The translations under genes were made by a program, and so were the position numbers. The notes beneath the pieces are model-generated. The model was not told where the DNA came from. It ran no database searches and was given only the letters and a program-made list of their open reading frames with translations. DNA of 64,000 bases from Caprimulgus europaeus. Lineage: Eukaryota; Chordata; Aves; Caprimulgiformes; Caprimulgidae. The first letter of the stretch is position 1; every line of letters begins with the position of its first letter. Of the stretch, positions 61,550 through 64,000 are shown piece after piece. Location: contig OU015524.1 in NCBI GenBank assembly GCA_907165065.1, forward strand, positions 39,375,295 through 39,439,294. Reading direction: 5' to 3'.

Positions 61550-63965
61550 AAGGAGACACAAGTAAATAGTTTTTTAACAAACACTAATATTGTATCACTA
61601 TGGCAGTATTTCTTCTTGTGACAACATATAAGATAACAATATTAACTTAGGTAATGCATATTGCAAACTACTCTTTTACTCTTTGGGGGTTTTTTTATGT
61701 GAACAGACAACAACTGAAGTAAGCAGCACCTCCTTTCTCAGAAATAAAAGAGGAAAGAGTAAGAATTTATGCAGAAGAATTTTTTGTCCTTTGATGCTGT
61801 TATACTTACTTCCCTCAGAAGCCCTTCCTCAATCTCTCTCCATTCTTGAGGGCTATGCAGCTATATACAGCCCGTTCTGCGGCAGCAAAGGAAGAGGGGT
61901 TAGTCACTGGTGAAACAAAACAGAACTTGTTTCTTGTTGAGGAAATGTTACAAAGCTGTTATTTAAATGTGCATCATGTACGCTTCCACGACTGGCACAT
62001 CACTGACATACTGCTCTTTCAGTCAGGAAGAAGGCAAACAGCTGGTATTTCCATCCCATGGCACATGCAAGGGGAGTAGCCACTCAGTGAGGCAGACTCA
62101 CCACCTTCCCCACGAAGTAGAGTGCTGTAAGGACGTGCACAGAGGCAGTTACCACAAAAGAGCTGATGTGCTGCAAGTTTACATCCTACAGTTGGCATCC
62201 TGCAGTTTCCTATTCATCTACTCAAACCAAAATGCCAAGTCTTGCAATCCACCCTTAAAACAGGGCAAGCTGAGTAATGGCACAGCTGCTTGCTCAGGGG
62301 TGGCTGAGGAGAAGAACTTGCACGGGGAGAACATAAGCTTGCTTCCACAGCTGTGAAGTTCAACCATATTCAGCAGACTGCAAACTACTCAGGAATTCAG
62401 TTTGTTAGCAAGGACACTTTCACTATTATTTAAAGCTTTTGTATTTCCCCACATGATCACAATCTCTCTTACAGTCAAAGAAGGGGTGAGATAGGAAATA
62501 ATTTATCTTATCTCTTTATATTAAATTTGGCAGATGCTATGAAATACGGAATTTTTAAAACAAGATTGTATTAGTTTACTGTACCAATGGAATGTTTAAT
62601 CAGATTCACTGTATGCCACACACATTTTAAATATCTCAAACAAGGATACAATTTCAAATAAATGAGTAATAGGTTGGTCTGCCAAAGTCTGCCATTAACC
62701 AGCCTAAATCTGTGTCAAAATTATTTTCCATAAAAATAAGAAAAAAACGGAGAAGAGCTAAATCAAAATATAAGGCCAAAAAACACACTCAAATTTATCT
62801 GTCTTTCACTTACGGAGCGTGGATCTGTTCTACAAAAACAATACATTACATATTACTTTAAATTATCATTAAAATCTTGCTATTGAATAAAACTATTTTA
62901 TATTATTTATTTGTATGAGAGACATACACAGTGTCTAAAATACTGTTTTTAACACACTGGCTTTGGTTGTTCAACTGCACAAATATTTTAACATCTAAAG
63001 AGAGATCCATATCTGTTGATGTTTCTCATTTTAAAAAAAATATTCTAAGCATCTTTCATGGGCTTTTTTATAACAAAGCTTCTCTCTTACCAAAAATATG
63101 TACTATTTAAAGAGAGCATGTCTTCTGAAGATTTCACCTTATCTAAAGTTATCAGATTAAAAAGATCAGTTTTCAAGGAAGTATACCTGCTATATTAGAG
63201 TGCACAATGGACACTGTGTTGTGCCCTATCTAAGGAGAAGATTCCCCTCTCCAGTAAGGGAGACATGCTCTCTCTGTAATGACATGACAAGGAGCAAACT
63301 GCTGCTTGTGTTAGAGTTGGGGCCTCTGAATCTTCTGCCCTCTTGCTGCAGCTGGAATGGGTAAGGTCCAAGGGTGAGGGAAAGGCAGGGAAACTGCTGC
63401 ATCTTGGATAACAGAAATACTACAGAATTAGGCTTGCATGAAATCACACCCCAATAAACATCCTAGATGAAATGTTAATTTTGATTAAGCCAATGCTAAA
63501 ACATCCACTGCCTTCAAAAGAGGTCAAGAATTCGTCCATCAGTTTAAGCAGAAAAAAGAAGCTGTAGACATCGATCAGAGTTGATAATACAGAAGCATGT
63601 TTCAATCACTACCCAAGTAATACATTAAAAGTCTACTGATTATCTTCAAATTTGCTGAAAAAAATTCCGCATGACTACAAAACTAAATTTGCAGTTTTCA
63701 AGCAAAGACACAAGTAATTCTAACTAGTGTGACTGAGGCAGAAAAAAAGTCTGATCTATGGTTCTTCTAGGATGAGAGAGATTGCTGCTATTAAGGCCAT
63801 CTTTGGCTTCTTGTCAATCACACTTTGTTTAAGTTTGGTAACTGTACTCACTGCATTCCTTCCAGCAAAACAAACAAACAAACAAACAAACAAACAAACC
63901 CAATTAAGTGCCCCTTTCTGCAGTAGTATCTGGGAAATGTAAGAAGACATTCTCAGGCAATATAT
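61550..63965. other. Region expected to hold the first CATSPERE exons; none supported
   Basis: AT-rich sequence. Two exon-like blocks with splice-like flanks (62,816-62,831 and 63,189-63,231, minus) were seen but could not be tied to the N-terminal protein sequence. Plus-strand open frames at 61,683-62,356 have no recognisable similarity. Confidence 0.4.
63866..63899 (+). repeat. (CAAA)n microsatellite
   Basis: Eight consecutive CAAA units are present, translating on the minus strand to a spurious LFVCLFVC stretch. Confidence 0.95.
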
Positions 63966-64000
63966 CATAGAATCATAGAATGGTTTGGGTTGGAAGGGAC
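63966..64000 (-). mobile_element. CR1 LINE 3' end, cut by the window edge
   Basis: ATAGAATCATAGAATGG followed by TTTGGGTTGGAAGGGAC is the antisense CR1 terminus. The element continues beyond the window. Confidence 0.9.

Noticed and set aside
62816-62831. 16-nt block with acceptor TTTTTGTAG and donor GTAAGTG
   Set aside because: Too short to assign; reading it as RSTL of the CATSPERE N terminus cannot be supported by phase.
63189-63231. Exon-like block of about 43 nt with CTCCTTAG acceptor and GTATAC donor
   Set aside because: One frame is open but it matches nothing recognised in CATSPERE.

Overview
The window looks like a piece of a bird nuclear genome. It has long introns, vertebrate splice signals, a CpG-island promoter, and several CR1 LINE fragments carrying the typical avian 3' end (the 'atagaatcatagaatggtttgggttgg' type of sequence seen on the opposite strand). 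It is not prokaryotic, and almost all uninterrupted reading frames in it are chance.

Layout. (1) 1-20,800 is gene-poor sequence: two CR1 pieces, a ~300-bp inverted duplication around a 2.5-kb spacer (1,866-2,163 and 4,685-4,987), some small tandem duplications and GC-rich patches. I found no gene there. (2) 20,810-36,491, minus strand, is DESI2 (PPPDE1). All five coding exons could be placed with exact splice sites and they join to a complete 193-residue protein. A long 3' UTR runs to about 20,810, and the start codon lies inside a CpG island (about 35,930-37,450) with two ZNF143-like sites. (3) 37,450-40,950 is an intergenic stretch with no recognised gene. (4) 40,956-about 61,550, minus strand, is a set of at least thirteen small exons of CATSPERE, the epsilon subunit of the sperm CatSper calcium channel. 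(5) 61,550-64,000 holds no exon I can support and ends in the start of another CR1.

The order CATSPERE then DESI2 on one strand matches human 1q44 as I recall it. The CATSPERE copy is the main discovery. CatSper has been reported missing from birds (chicken was the case studied), yet here the locus is readable. Four upstream exons join in frame through two tiny exons of 25 and 24 nt, and seven consecutive downstream exons join into a 252-codon open frame. Between these blocks sit clear lesions: a frameshift at a six-base homopolymer (55,947-55,952), a second at a seven-base homopolymer (55,001-55,007), an apparent deletion near 54,880 and a stop codon at 54,861-54,863. No AG acceptor is visible for the first recognisable exon, and the C-terminal membrane-anchor exon was not found. 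I read it as a unitary pseudogene that decayed late or slowly. A frayed functional gene with assembly errors is the alternative for the two homopolymer lesions, but it does not explain the stop codon.

The two genes are not functionally linked. DESI2 is a broadly expressed cysteine isopeptidase/thioesterase and CATSPERE is a sperm-specific channel subunit; they share only chromosomal position. All family comparisons here are from memory, without database searches.
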